This document shows, one piece after another, positions 1 to 13,659 of a stretch of 62,000 bases of DNA. Positions within the stretch are counted from its first letter, which is position 1. Each line of letters opens with the position of its first letter. Source of the stretch: Chrysomallon squamiferum (Eukaryota > Mollusca > Gastropoda > Neomphalida > Peltospiridae); the NCBI GenBank assembly GCA_012295275.1, contig CM022667.1, positions 20,690,910 through 20,752,909 on the forward strand, in the 5' to 3' direction. The translations under genes were made by a program, and so were the position numbers. The notes under the pieces are model-generated. The model was given only the letters and a program-made list of their open reading frames with translations, was not told where the DNA came from and searched no databases.

Positions 1-2541
1 GAATTACATTGGAATATTCTATCAGACGTAAAAATGGTTTCCCGGACGCCTGAAGAAATTAACGATAAACCATTTTGTTGTATTTAACTTTATTTGACAG
101 CCAGGAGCCGATATATTTTTTTGTGCTGGGATGTCGTTAAACATTCATTCATTCATTTCAGATTAACGATAGCAGCCATTGAGGTTATGGTTTGTATGTA
201 GACGGTGCAGTAATCCTGAACGACTTCGTAACACAGGGGCCAAGGACTACGAATCACGAGGAGGGATGACAACCCAACCCAGCCAAGATGACAACACCTC
301 ATCCGATTATCTACGAGTTCACCGAACTGTTGAAGGCGAAACAAAGCTACACAGAAGTGATACTCCTTCAGAACTAAAAATGTATTTGACAAAACATGCT
401 GTTTGTTTTATTTTACATATAAATTATTGCGTAACAACTAGTCTTTGTGGTGGTTTGGTTTCTTCTCTCAGAAAACTTCAGCGCATCGTTGTGATCAGAT
501 ATCGGCGGGCTGCGAAGGGTCAGTGAAGACGTAATATGTTTTATCTGTACATCCTCCTTTGTGTGTCGCCGCCGCTTTTCACAATACGATATAATATGTG
601 AGTAACTACCGAAAACACGAACAGTAGTTTAAAACTATCATATTTCTACGCAAGTAAAGCGGTCTTACTTATTCGGATATTGCCTCCAAACAGTCCAGTC
701 AGAAAGTCAGGATTATTATTTTCCAAATTCATTACAGAATATTTCTATATTTTTCTGTAAACCAAAAAGGAACTCTTGGATACCGTGATTCGACAAATAC
801 ATTATGAAACATTTCTTCTTTTTTCTTCTTTTTTTCTTCTTTTTTTCTTCTTTTCTTTTTTTTTAAAGAAAGAAACAAAGAAGCTGATTTTAAACATAAT
901 AATCAGATTCTCAACCTAGCAAGCATATTCGTAACTTATGAAGTTTTGATGATGATGATGATGATGGTTATTGTTATTATTGTTATCATTATTATTAGTA
1001 ATACTATTACTATTATTATTATTATTATCATTATTATTATTAATACTATGATTATTATTAATTTTGAGATAACCTATATAATAACGACACGATGAATGGA
1101 TTAATTATAAACGGCTGGTTCTGTAACAACATGCACATTCAAAGTTTGCGCACACCAAACAGCCTAGCGCTGTTCCGTCACGCACTGTGGATGAACTTCG
1201 ACACGCTAAGAACGCATAATCGGTATGACGATTGCTTCATAATTGTATACCTCTAGTCGACTCTTAGGCAAATCGTTATTACCAGGAAAATAGGCGAAGC
1301 GACATAATAACAAGTAGGAGACAGGCGGAATTTGAATTTTCATTTGATTGCTATATCTTCTGTCAAAATTAAAAGGTTTTCAAGATAAATGTTATAATGA
1401 CGACACATTTTCTAATACTGCGGACTAAATACAGTATGAGGCAGTTGTGTCGAGTCCCTGGGATCAAACAAAAATGCAAAAATTGTTGGCGGAAAACAAC
1501 CTCTGTAAAATGATAAAGTGAAACAACTAGAAAATGGGAATGTTAAGATTAAGATTTGTTCATAGAGAAACAAAGATTGGTCTGTTAAAGTTTCATAAAG
1601 AACTACTGGAAAAGTTGGTGACGAGTTGCCAAAATCGTGTTGGCTTACCACGCTTGTACTGTATGCAATTAACATAAATATTTATACACTTCGAATTAGA
1701 ACAAATAATCTCAGAAAAGCACAAGAAAAGTCTGTTATTCGCTCTTCAGATTATCTGATAGGTATTCCGCTAATAACAATAAAAACAGAGGCAACAAAAC
1801 GTTCCTACTGGCCCTGTCATCGATAAGTCGTATCTAGGTTAGATCTCGTAAGATCACGCGAGATCACGCGTGCCACAAAACAGTTTGGGGCTGAAATGTG
1901 CGTGAACCATGGCTGGGAGTCGTCAGCACACATGCAATATGGAAAGACGATCAAGGAGGACAATTTACACCAAACACGGCGCAGAGCGAGGCACGCAATG
2001 TGAACATCAGAATACATACGATCCAGCGTTCTCAGCACAAAGAACAGTATCAGAGCGCGATCGCATTTTATAAATCACCTGATCCGTCCCGACTTGTGAG
2101 CCGACCACCTGAAAGGGTGTGACAGGTGTGCTATTCAACTGTTATGTCACTATCACAATAACTTAATTAATTTATCACTGATTGTTACAATACCTGTTCA
2201 CGTGTTTATTAGACCTATTTTCAAACTGCGATATGAGTTTATTTATCTTCATTTAAAATTGAATAGATAGTTATATATTTATTATAATTAATATAGAGAA
2301 AACAGTTTTTAATAACCAAAATAATTAATTTGTGTTCATCGCTCTAATATATTAGATGCTAATTTAAATTAGTTTTTATGTGTTGTTTATAATACCAAAA
2401 CGTAGAGGTTTTTAATAAAGAAGTTTAGATTTTATTTTTTTTCAGTACGAGAGTATTATTTTTATCTTTCTTATGTAGAAGGTAATGTCCTTATCATTAA
2501 GTTCGTGACATTTAATTTTAAATTATGTTTGAATTTTTGTT

Positions 2542-2545
<4 letters not shown>
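1..2545. other. Non-coding 3' flank, mixed simple and complex sequence
   Basis: No exon is recognised. The stretch holds a TTC/T-rich tract (about 818-865), an interrupted ATT/ATG tract (about 945-1060), and complex sequence at about 1100-1330 and 1800-2120. The open frames present are short, show no family motif and are not joined by splice sites. Confidence 0.6.

Positions 2546-2639
<94 letters not shown>
2546..2639. repeat. (CA)n microsatellite
   Basis: An uninterrupted CA/TG dinucleotide run of about 47 units. The Cys-Val poly-dipeptide frame across it on the minus strand is a by-product of the repeat. Confidence 0.97.
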
Positions 2640-2640
<1 letters not shown>

Positions 2641-2956
2641 CCGCAGTTACAGAAACGTGTGTATTTCGTGACACAGAATAATGATGTTAATCTGTTACGT
2701 TACATACGTTTATACTGAAACGAATTAATATTCGATGCAGTTATACACATGTTATTAGGATTAATTTTAGACTGAAGTACACAAAACTTTTTATACATGC
2801 TACGAGTGTATTTGAATTAAATTTAAAACGCTCGACACTTCACTAGTACGTGTTATAAATCTTATTAATTTATTTTAACGTGTTTCACATTGTTCTTGTT
2901 AGTTACCGAAAAAGAATTATTTATTTATTCATTCATTCATTCATTCATTCATTCAT

Positions 2957-2991
<35 letters not shown>

Positions 2992-4054
2992 TTATCTTTT
3001 TAGGTTGGTATGTTATATAGAAGTAATAAAATATAATTATTGGAGAAACTGAGGAAGAAAAAGAACACGATAACGTATTCATGAAAATTTAAACATTCTA
3101 TCATTGTCAGCTATCTCTCGTTCTTTTCTTCTTTCTTTTTTTTTCTATCGTTTTCTTTTTCTTTTCTTTCTATTTTTTCTCTCTCTCTCTCTTTTTTTTT
3201 TTTTGTTGACTTGTGTGAGAAAGCACAATGGTTATGAAAGCCAAAATTATGTGTGAACATTTTTTACGTGTGTATTTCGTGACACAGAATATGACACACG
3301 TGTTTTTTTCTGACACTGATAACAAAACGACGTCAGTGGAAAGCGTGACTTGAAGCCCGCTGGCTCTACCAGTCTCCTCCGCGGACTGATACGGCAGACT
3401 GCAAATTAATGTGATCTTATGAGTTGAGATTGCAACAAATTTGCATACCATCTGAAAGACAATTACACCGAAAACCGTAATTCTAAATAAATTACTGAAA
3501 ACACATTGAAAAACCACAAAACCTCTCCGCAAAATTGAAACAGCATCTGCATGTAATCCGAAATTCATAATAACTATTTTATCTTAACGTTTCATCTCGT
3601 CGACAGAATTCAGCCGCGGCAAGTGCACCGATTCCGGCTCAAACAATTTGACGATACAGCCAGATAAATGTGATTAATTAGCGAGTTTCCTCCCTTACGA
3701 GACTCTTCACAAAGAGAAGGCGAATCTTGCCGATTTAGCGGTTCGGCTGGCTGGAAAATATCAATCCATGATTGTCGTTTAAATTAAACACGAATTAAAA
3801 AAAAAAAAAAAAAAAAGAAACATGAAAGAAACACTCGGTGTAAATTCCGCAAAGAAACTCGACTAGATTTTAATTTTTGTAAAGATTTGGTATTTATTTT
3901 ATTTTATTTATTTATTTGTTTATTTATTTATTTGTCTGTTTGTTTGTTTGTTTGTTTGTATGGATTGATGGTTAGAGCATATATTTAAAAAGGTATTAAC
4001 ATAATTTCATTTGTTAAAATATGACTATAAATTTAGGTTTTGTTTTTGTATTTT

Positions 4055-4085
<31 letters not shown>

Positions 4086-6053
4086 TTTTTTTATTTATTT
4101 ATTTATTTATTTATTTATCTTCGTATTTATTTATTTATTTATTTATTTATCTTCGTATTTTTATTTTTGTTTTCTAAATAAGAACTCTTGTTTCTAACGA
4201 TGTAGTTATTACTGTAACTAAAGGTCAGAGATCTGTCCAGAGAAAAAGTTATTAATGTTTGGAGCTGGTGTTCAATCTGCTGGAGAGGACTGAAGTTTTC
4301 TTGTGTTATCACATCTATCTGCCGCCAGCTCGGATGTAATTTTACAGCTGAAGAACAAAGGGCAAGAATTGATGACAATGTCGGAATTGTATTACAATAC
4401 ACATCATTTGGCCCGTCTTCGCGAAAAGACAGTGAATTAACACGCGAGCCGTCCTTACATCAAACGTCGTACATGTCTTCGTCGGCGCTTTGTGTTCGCG
4501 GCTGTCAGGCGTCTTTGATTAAATTCACCACCGACATTTCGTTGCAAAGATATTCCGTCAGTATTTCTGAATGTAATCAGAGAAAAACGACAGAAAAGTA
4601 ATTCTCGAAATAATAATGACTCAATTACGAGCGAAGGTAAAGACGTTTACTAGAATTAAAAGAATGTCGTGGAAAGATCTTTAATCAATACATGAATGAT
4701 CATTTCGGAGGTTTTTTTTCCTTTATTTTCATTAATATTAACTCGACAAAACAAATGGATTAAAATCTCGCGTTACTTCAGTAATCTACAGTCATGTAGA
4801 TCTTCTGTCTATGGTAACGTTACTGGATACAAATAACAATTAATTATTATATTAGTTTATGTATATTCTCTCAGTAATATATACAAATGGAAATTGTTTA
4901 ATTATTTTATTTTATATGTTTTACTGTTTGTATTATCTATGTTTTGAAATATGTAAGTCATTTACATTGAAATAATTATTATCTAAAACACAAATGTTAT
5001 TATTTTATTATATTCATTTTTAGGATATTTTCTGGAGGAGGCAACAACTCAAGATGAGTTTTCGCATTTGTTTCCTGCAGAAAATGACTGTCTCAGTAAA
5101 TAACAAAAAAACTCTTGCTGACTTCCAGAAAGACAGTTTCCGAAGCAGTTTTCTTTTTTAAACGTTATTAAAAAGTTACATTTGACACTTAATACATTAA
5201 ACAAATGTCCATTTGCGTCAGTATGTTAGAAGTCAAACAGCATAAATAAATAAAAAGATACCGTCATAAAATTGAAAATGTTATCAGACTGTCCCATGGG
5301 GCATGAAACTTCATAAATCTTTAAACAACTAATAGAGAGAACAAAACACATGATAAATATATGAACGTGACATCCGCACATAACTTATCAAACAGGGCAG
5401 AGCGCGAATTTCTCTGTACGTTTTCATTACCCGTTAAATTAAACTCTGAACAACAAACGAGTAAAAAAAAAAAAAAAAAAAAAAAAATAGTCAGTAGTGG
5501 AAACGTTGATGACTATGACAATGCAGAAGTAATTAATGACATCAGGAGAAGCAACGTACAGTGAAATTGTTACTGTAAGTGAGCAAGTAACATTAGACAG
5601 ATGTCGTGAAAATGGTGACGTAGAAGTAAAAGGGACAATGGAAGAAGGTGATACGTGGAATCAGTGCCACGTTACGCTCACTACAGTGGTTGTTATCCCC
5701 TCACACCACGTCTCCTCGCTGTCTGTCTGACAGCGCGGCGGCGTCTTCAGACCTCTCGTCTCGCGCGCGTCAAGTAAACTAATTAGTGAAATACGTTTTG
5801 TCCTTTAGTTTCTGACTTACTGCATGGTGTAACTGTCAGTGCAAGCACACTGGCTCTGAACAGATTGTAGTGCATCAAGCATTAATGCCGTTATTCTTGT
5901 GGTAATATGCTGTTATATATCTGTTAAATAGTTGTGACAGGAATATAATTGTAAAACAAACCCGATAACACAAGTAATAAAAAAAAAAAGAAACTTAAGT
6001 CACTTGAATATAGAGTTGTCGTAGCCATTTTAGTATATTTATTATACTTTTAA

Positions 6054-6096
<43 letters not shown>

Positions 6097-7245
6097 GTGA
6101 TGATGATGAGATCATAATAATAATGATAATAATGGGAATCAGTCAAACATTATTATACAAAGGATATTTATTATTAGATGTAACTAGATGTTATAAAACG
6201 ACGCGGGAAAGCAGCTAGAAATGTTTTATGTTCAGTGTCACTCTGAGAAGAAATGATGACCCCGTCAAACTAGCAACAAAAAATCTCTCTAACATCCTAG
6301 ATTATTTCCCTTTGACATAATCACCGTTTAGCACGGCTGACGAAATTTGCATACATTGGTTATCTTATTTGGAAAACACCCATTGACCAGAATGTGTTAA
6401 TATTATTTTTTCTTTAATCTGAGTAGTGGTCGGCTGAAATCCCAAGCGAATTGGAGGCAAGGAATACGGAGGAGAATAAATTAAATAATTAGATTTTGAC
6501 CAACTGGCAAAATTGCTGAGATCTCTAATTAGTTACTAAATCAATTATCTAACACCTGCTGGGTAAATATCGCACAAAACGCGATAATCTAATTTCTGTG
6601 TGGTTTGTCCCCACTGAGACAGCGGTTAATTTGTCAAAGATGATGTTTCAGTGGTTAATGTCTCATAATTCCGCGGAGATATAATAAAACTATTTACAAA
6701 TATTCATAACGCAAGCGCAGATCGCGCTGCTGTTCAGTGATGTTGCCTTGTGTCAGCATCACTTATTATCTTTTTTATTTTATCTGCTGATGATGTTATT
6801 TGTTTAATAATGATATCGCTATTGTTACTATTATTATTAGTGTTATTATTATTATTATTACTATTATTATTATTATTTTTATTATTATCTGGATTAAAAA
6901 TCAAATGTTGGTATTATTTGTTTCAATATAATTTTTTATATTCTTATTATAAAACATCATAGAAATAAATAAATAAATGGAGATAAATGGAGATAACAAC
7001 AACAGTAATAATATAATATATTATAATATTATTGTTATTACGTTGTTATACTTTTAGTACTATTAATATTTAAACTACCTTACAATATGTATTATTTGTA
7101 CAAGATGGTTCATTCATTTTATTTCATAATACAGATTTCATTTTAATTCAATTTATTTACATATCCATACATTTTTTTTTAAATTGACTTTATTATACAA
7201 AATGTATTTTATCTTGCTGTTTTTTTTTAAAAAGTCTTATGAACA
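2640..7245. other. Non-coding stretch with ATTT/ATTC arrays and complex islands
   Basis: Tetranucleotide arrays occur at about 2921-2993 (ATTC then ATTT), 3895-3960 and 4045-4170 (ATTT), with an AAT array at about 6054-6095 and poly-A near 5463-5486. Between them lie islands of higher complexity at about 3590-3770, 4200-4700, 5280-5780 and 6200-6740. They have no coding signature and could be regulatory DNA of Tbx20 or unrelated. Confidence 0.6.
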
Positions 7246-7269
7246 ATTTAATAATAATAATAATAATAA

Positions 7270-7300
<31 letters not shown>

Positions 7301-7330
7301 AAGAAGAAGAAGAAGAAAAAAGAAGAAAAG
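7246..7330. repeat. AAT then AAG trinucleotide array
   Basis: A short AAT run passes directly into an AAG/GAA run of about 20 units. Further AAT/AAAT and poly-A tracts follow at 7890-7930 and 8150-8280. Confidence 0.9.
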
Positions 7331-9204
7331 AAAAAGTTGCTATAGTTACAGTAGCCATAATCCAAAAAAAATAAATAAAATAAAAACAAATTATATTTGT
7401 GACAAAATGTAAGTATGAGTGTGAGACAAATCCAAGGCGTTGAAGTTTAATGTTATGAATGGCAGATGCTGTGGACCCACGCGATACGATGATGCTTGCC
7501 AGAGTCGTTGCTCATGTGTTCTACGCGGGTTCATCGCTAAAGGTTGCTGCGGTTGGACGAGTGGAAGACGCGGCGCCTGAACGAACCGAAAATCCGCACC
7601 TGGTTAGCGCGTTCTAGATAGAACAATTAGCTCGTTACAACGTTTGTTTATCACCGGCCCGATAACTCCGCGCAGTCCACATGCAGTCTCGTCATACTTA
7701 GACTCGTACAAATCCCTTTCCTGTGTAGCAGCATAAATCAAATGAATGAATAAAATGGCAGTGAAAAAAGGTGACTCTAAATATCAGAATTCATATAGGC
7801 CTACTTGCACATAAAATAAGCAAATAAAAAAAGGCCAATATAAATTTATATAAATCTCTCGAATCAATAATTTAATAATTAGTTCAATAGCAAAAAAAAA
7901 AAAAAAAAAAAAAAAAATAATAATAATAAAAAAATTAACAGACCCCCAAAACCCAACAACCCCCCAAAAAACAACAAATAAACAGCACCCAAAAACCTCA
8001 AAATAAGTAAAATTAAATAAAATTCATTTTTAATTTCCATAACATAAATCATCATAAACAGACTTACAAAATTACAAGACAAAAATTGTATTAGATGCAG
8101 TAGATTAAAATTAATAAATATTTGTAAATATGGATAGACTTTATCAGACAGCAAAAAAAATAAAATAAAAAATAAATAAAATAAAATAAAATAAAAATAA
8201 ATTAATAATACCAATAATAATAATAAAGAAAGAAATAAAGAAAAATAAAGAAAGAAATAAAGAAAGAAAAGAAAAGAAAACCAAATCAAAAATTATTCTA
8301 CCAGTAAATTAGTAAATTTTTTGTTACAGACATATTACATACTGGAGATAATTAGTGACATATTTTGGAGACTTAGTATTATATAAAATAATGCATTCAA
8401 ACGTATTTTGTGATATAAAACAAAAATCAGTAGATATATTAAAGTCTTATCATATTATACTCTGAAATATGTTAAAATTAAGTAACCTGAAGAATATATA
8501 TTTGATAATAATACAAATAGATGGCATGCCAGTTTTTTCGTATTTTCACAGTTCTTTTTTTTATTTAGTCCATTCTTTACAGGTGCCCTTTTTTACCGAT
8601 GCCATTTTATCCTGCACCTATCCTTACCCACACAATATATATATATATATTAATAACGCACGCAGGTATTAAAAATGTATTTTTTTCTACACACAGAATA
8701 ACACATACAGTGTCGTGTGTATAAAATCACTGAGGGTAATACTTTCTTTAATGTCATCACGGTTGCGACCTCGCTAATTCGACACACAGAGAGCGCTCAC
8801 GCTCCACGGAGACAACATGGCTGCCACACGATGGACTGGCTCCAATAACAACTTCACGGACAATTGACAAGCCCCATCAATTTGACGTGACGTGATCCTC
8901 AACTGACGAGAATGTCGTCTCCAGACTCGGCTTCACCTTTATTCTCACCTTTGTATGGAAACGAGGTGTCAATTAGTAAACTTCAAACGTCTGCAGCACG
9001 ACCACGTGCACGACCAGAACGTCTGAAACGCCAGCCCAGCATTTCCTAATAAAATATTCAGACGGGTTTGCTTTACGCAGCAGATTCTGATGACGCTTGT
9101 AGTTTTGGTTAAAAGGAATTTTTTGTTTTTTTCTGAAGCTAAAATATTTAGCTTTTGTTGTTTTGTGATGAGATAGTGATCATCCGAATAATTTGTTAAC
9201 CTCG

Positions 9205-9240
<36 letters not shown>

Positions 9241-10465
9241 AATAAAAAATTAATAATAATAACAAGAAGAAGAAGAACAACAATTACAACAACAATAATA
9301 ATAATAATTTAAAAAATAACAGTAATAGTAGTAGTAGTGGCAGTAGTAGTAGCAGTAATAGCAATAGTAATATATTAATAACTAATAAATATAGAATCTT
9401 TTTCCTTTTTCAGTGAATATTTTGTTGTCTGTTCTTTTTTAACGCGATAACTGGTGCTTTTAAGTTACAGAGGAATTAGGTGTTTGAAATTCCACATACC
9501 GACAGCTGAAAAGATTTAAACCTAATACATTAGTCAGAGAAATTACCTAGTCTGGACTCTCGTTTTTCGTAGTTACGGCCAATTAATAACTTTACCAATA
9601 CAAAGATATCAAGCTTCACCATGGTCTTTACAGCTAACACAAAAATAACAACTTACACATGTAAATGGCTTGCAATTGTGTAAGCAATCTGTTTTTGCGT
9701 CATTTTAAACTTATTTACTGGGCTCATAACACACGAACGAATTAGAGTCTTTGATGCTGCCTGACACGATATATTGGCATTAGAATTACACCTGGCGTCG
9801 TCACAGACTGGGCGATTCCCGATAACGTGGCAGTAAGTGTTTGCAGACGTCCCGCGGAAACCCGACTCTGCACCACAGGGGCGAACTGCGCGCACAGACA
9901 GTAAACTTTAAACAACATTTTCAGTTGTGAAATTCTGGGACTTTTTTTTATGACCACTTAATGACTCACTGAATGCGTTTGTAAATTTCAGATTATGATC
10001 ATAGCCTTTCTCAATAAAACTGTTATTTATATGTTTTCACCTTCTGTCCCTCTACCAGTTCGTAGCGTCAGTGATAGAATATTTTAATATGATATGATTA
10101 TGATATGATATGATATCGTCAATATTACTGTTCGATTTAGCAAAAGAATATAATTTTTTTATTTTGTTCTTCGCGCTGAAGGAGTTACTGAAATTGTTTT
10201 ATTGTAATCAGTTGCATCTCTGCGATGTGCTAGGAATAACCAAAAAAAAAAAGATGAAAAATTGTTTGTGCTCCATTTTATTACAACTGATGATCAGGCA
10301 GCCCAGCTGCACTCATCATCTTCAATGATTTGTTAGACCATTTTTCTGTACGTCATTCTTGTAGTCAGCAGGCGAAAACCCTCCTCCTGTATCTCACAAC
10401 TCGAGGTCAATATTAAGTCATTCTGAAATCACAAAAATCAATTGCAGAAACCTTCTTCGTTTTGG
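7331..10465. other. Non-coding stretch, complex islands at 7.4-7.7, 8.7-9.1 and 9.5-9.9 kb
   Basis: No gene is recognised. Complex sequence at about 7400-7740, 8690-9070 and 9560-9900 alternates with A-rich and AT-dinucleotide tracts (8635-8650, 9209-9232). The overlapping short frames near 9.65-9.96 kb show no known domain and no splice-site support. Confidence 0.55.
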
Positions 10466-10603
10466 ACAACTGTCAGGCAATTTACGAGCTATGACGACCG
10501 ATAAATATCACATGACCCTCATTTAACTTGGAGAATGTTAACGCATATTGTCAGTTAGTTATAGACAAGAAACAAATGACGATGATAAAAGTCTGATTAT
10601 TGG
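10466..10603. promoter_or_regulatory. Duplicated non-coding element, downstream copy
   Basis: About 138 bp that aligns end to end, in the same orientation and with almost no length change, with 38386-38522. Shared blocks include CAACTGTCAG, CAATTTA, GATAAATATC, ACTTGG, TTGTCAGTT and GATAAAAG. Weaker similarity continues for several tens of bases. It lies about 2.1 kb past the Tbx20 stop codon, and the partner lies about 15.5 kb beyond the Tbx20 start. What is seen is a shared sequence; a paired enhancer role is inference, and an old transposon pair is the alternative. Confidence 0.45.
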
Positions 10604-11768
10604 ACAACTTCAAGAGTGTGAAACTGACGAAGACGCTTTTTCGATGTTCTGACCTTGTCGAAAGCTTGACCTTAGTGCCAGCCATTTGAATCAATCTTCG
10701 CGTCCGCACGAGACGAAAGTCAGATGCAATTTATCTCCTCGTTTGTAGACTAGTTAGTGTACACTCACCGAGCGCAGACCGTTCTAATTAATCATTGTTA
10801 TGACGTCATCGTTTCCGGAAATGACGTATAATCAAACGAATAGAGATAATTAATGTTCAACTGTCCATAATAATTATTCTATCATTTAAAGACTTTTTAT
10901 TATTATTATATTTTTTTTCTTTATTCGCAAGGAAACTAGCAGCTCGTCAGACTGAACATTCTTCAGTATTAGACAGAAACTGTGTAAGCAAAGCGCGCAG
11001 AAGGATGTTGGAATGATGGAAGGAAGGAAATGCAGGCAGAACCAAAATGAAAGTGACAAGTTATTCTTCCTAGCCTACAAATGTAATCAGGTGTAAAATG
11101 TGCTGGCCACATCCTCTGATATCGCTGGCAAATTCTCATTACCATGACAATCACTCACCGACCAAGTGTGAAAACGCGTTTGTCATTTCGAGCGGTAGAA
11201 AATCCCGCCAAGTGAAGCAACGATGTCTTTATTTGACCATGTTGAGCGTGGGTCGCGCTTTCCGCAGTTGTTTTCACACGTTGTTTGACAAAATAAATCA
11301 GTGCTCAACCGCCACTGACATTTCGATTACACACGTCGCTGCATTTGAATTGTTATTTTATTAAACCGTTGATATTGTTCATTTCCTAAAGGTTTCACGC
11401 AAACATTAAAAAGCGAATGTAAGTCGGCAGATCGTACATTTTCCATCACATCATCAGCGTTTGTTGTAAGTTTGTTCTTCATTCACGAAATAAGTAGTGA
11501 ACTTAAATACAATCAGCCCGGCAGTAACTCGAAGATAGACATTTCTCTCTTATAATTCTTTTCATACCAATCGATCTACGACCCATTAGACTGCTTCTCA
11601 ATCCAGAAATCAATATTAGCGTAATAAATGGAATATTTTAAAACAAAATATTAGAAATAATAATTATATTACAAACAAACATGCAAATATATCAGTATTT
11701 ACTCTTTAATAGTTAAGAACAATAAAAAAAAATAAATAAATGAATGAATGAATGAATAAATAAATATA

Positions 11769-11816
<48 letters not shown>

Positions 11817-12600
11817 ATTAATTAATAAATAAATAAAATGTATTTTTTATTCTAATTAAAATGACAAAATTGTCCTATAAATAAAGTTTAAAAAAAGAAA
11901 TATTATTTTTCTTTATATTTATAAAAATTATACTTTTGTAACTTTCTTTATGCTCTTAAAGCTACTTACAGCCTTAATGTACGGAATAAAAATAATCTCA
12001 AAACTGATAAATATATATATATATATATATTATTAAAAAAATAATAATAAATGGAAATTTTAAATTTTTTCTCTTAAGCAGAGTTTGACGACTATAATAA
12101 CGAATTTACTGAGATTTGTTCTGTGTTCTGTTTATCTAAATGAATTTTAAAATATAAAATAAATAAAATACTCTCAACTAAATAAATAACAAATAAATTC
12201 AAATGTGAAAATTAAAAAAAATAATAAAAAGAAAAGAAATCAAACGTAAATTATATAAATTAATGAGTGGTGATGTAAATAAATAAAAACAAAATTAAAA
12301 TAATTTTATAATTAAATACTTATCGTAATGTAAAATATAAAATAGTTTGTCACATTAACACAACTAACAATCTAACATAATAACTCGCAATGTTATTAAA
12401 AGTGTTTTACCTTTTCCGACTGGCAACATTCGTTTGCACCGTTTTTGTTTTTCATTCCTTTTTTTCTCGTTTTTTAAATGTTTGACAAATATCATTTTGT
12501 ACAATAAATAAATTATCAAAATCTACGACAGCTACTTCACCATCATTAAAGGAAGAGCAACAAAGAACAACAAACACAAAATTAACATTTCCATGATGTT
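10604..12600. other. Non-coding 3' flank of Tbx20
   Basis: Complex sequence to about 11640, then AT-rich sequence with an AAAT/AAATG array (about 11725-11840) and an AT run (12011-12030). No exon is seen. The part nearest the gene probably includes the Tbx20 3' UTR. Confidence 0.55.
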
Positions 12601-12611
12601 GTCGCATTAGT

Positions 12612-12617
12612 TTTATT
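12612..12617 (-). other. Candidate Tbx20 polyadenylation signal
   Basis: AATAAA on the minus strand, about 115 nt past the Tbx20 stop codon. Position and motif fit, but AT-rich DNA yields many such hexamers by chance. Confidence 0.45.
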
Positions 12618-12730
12618 AACATACGGGTTTATATAATTAACGTTTTTATACAATCCATTCAAAAATTATTTCGAATAAAGTCTGGTATTTTGGATATCTT
12701 GAAAGACACATAATTTTATGAAATATTACA

Positions 12731-13611
12731 TCACAATAGTTTCTCTTCAACATCGGGGGAGTCAGCAGGTTTCAATTTGTCACGTGACTGATACGGATGA
12801 TATCTGTTTAATCCAAAATAAGAACTATTTTTGCTCAGTGTTTCTGCGCTCATTGGTCCGATGCTTTCAGACACGTCCCTCATTGGGTACCCCGCCCCGA
12901 GACCCACAGGCTGGAATCCTAGTCCAGGAAACGGCAATCCCGAGTTAAATCCCAGAAATCCGCCGTACAACGTGTACAAGGGGCGAGGTGTGAAAGCACC
13001 AGAGCCCATCATCGTTGAACACAATGGCCGCCATATTGACCAAGTAGACGAAGGATAAATATTTGGTTTTTCACTGTTGGAGTTTTCATCTGTGAGAATA
13101 AAACAAATAAAACGCAATAAAATAAATGATACAAATTACAGGCTTATTTCCAAATCCGATACAAATAAATCTGTGCAAATATATAAAATAAAACGCAATA
13201 AAAGTATAAATAAAATTAAATGATACTAATTACATCTTATTAACAAATCGGACGTCAAAGGGAACTAACTGCCTACTGGTCAAGTTGCTCTTCATATAAA
13301 TGACCTTAAAATTTTAAGTAATAAAAACATTGTTTTCTGTTTCCTTATTTTACACTTCATTGTCTTAAATAAAAAAAGATGAAAAAAAAAATTAAAAAAA
13401 TGTCAAAGTGAAATATAATAGTAGTTTGTAACAATAGAAGTTATAATATTAGTAATACCAATAGTAACGGTAGTAGCAGCAGGCATAATAACAGTAGTAA
13501 TAATAACTGCATTGGAATTTAAGCTAGCAGTTATATCAGTGACAGTAGTTCGTTATTATGCATAACATATAAATGTAGTACTATAGATCTAGTTGTGGTT
13601 GATATATATAT

Positions 13612-13659
<48 letters not shown>

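Noticed and set aside
9653-9957. Two overlapping minus-strand frames of 71-80 residues
   Set aside because: Overlapping in different frames with no domain or splice support; expected by chance in the less AT-rich islands.
12831-13058. Plus-strand frame of 75 residues
   Set aside because: Shadow of Tbx20 exon 7 on the opposite strand.
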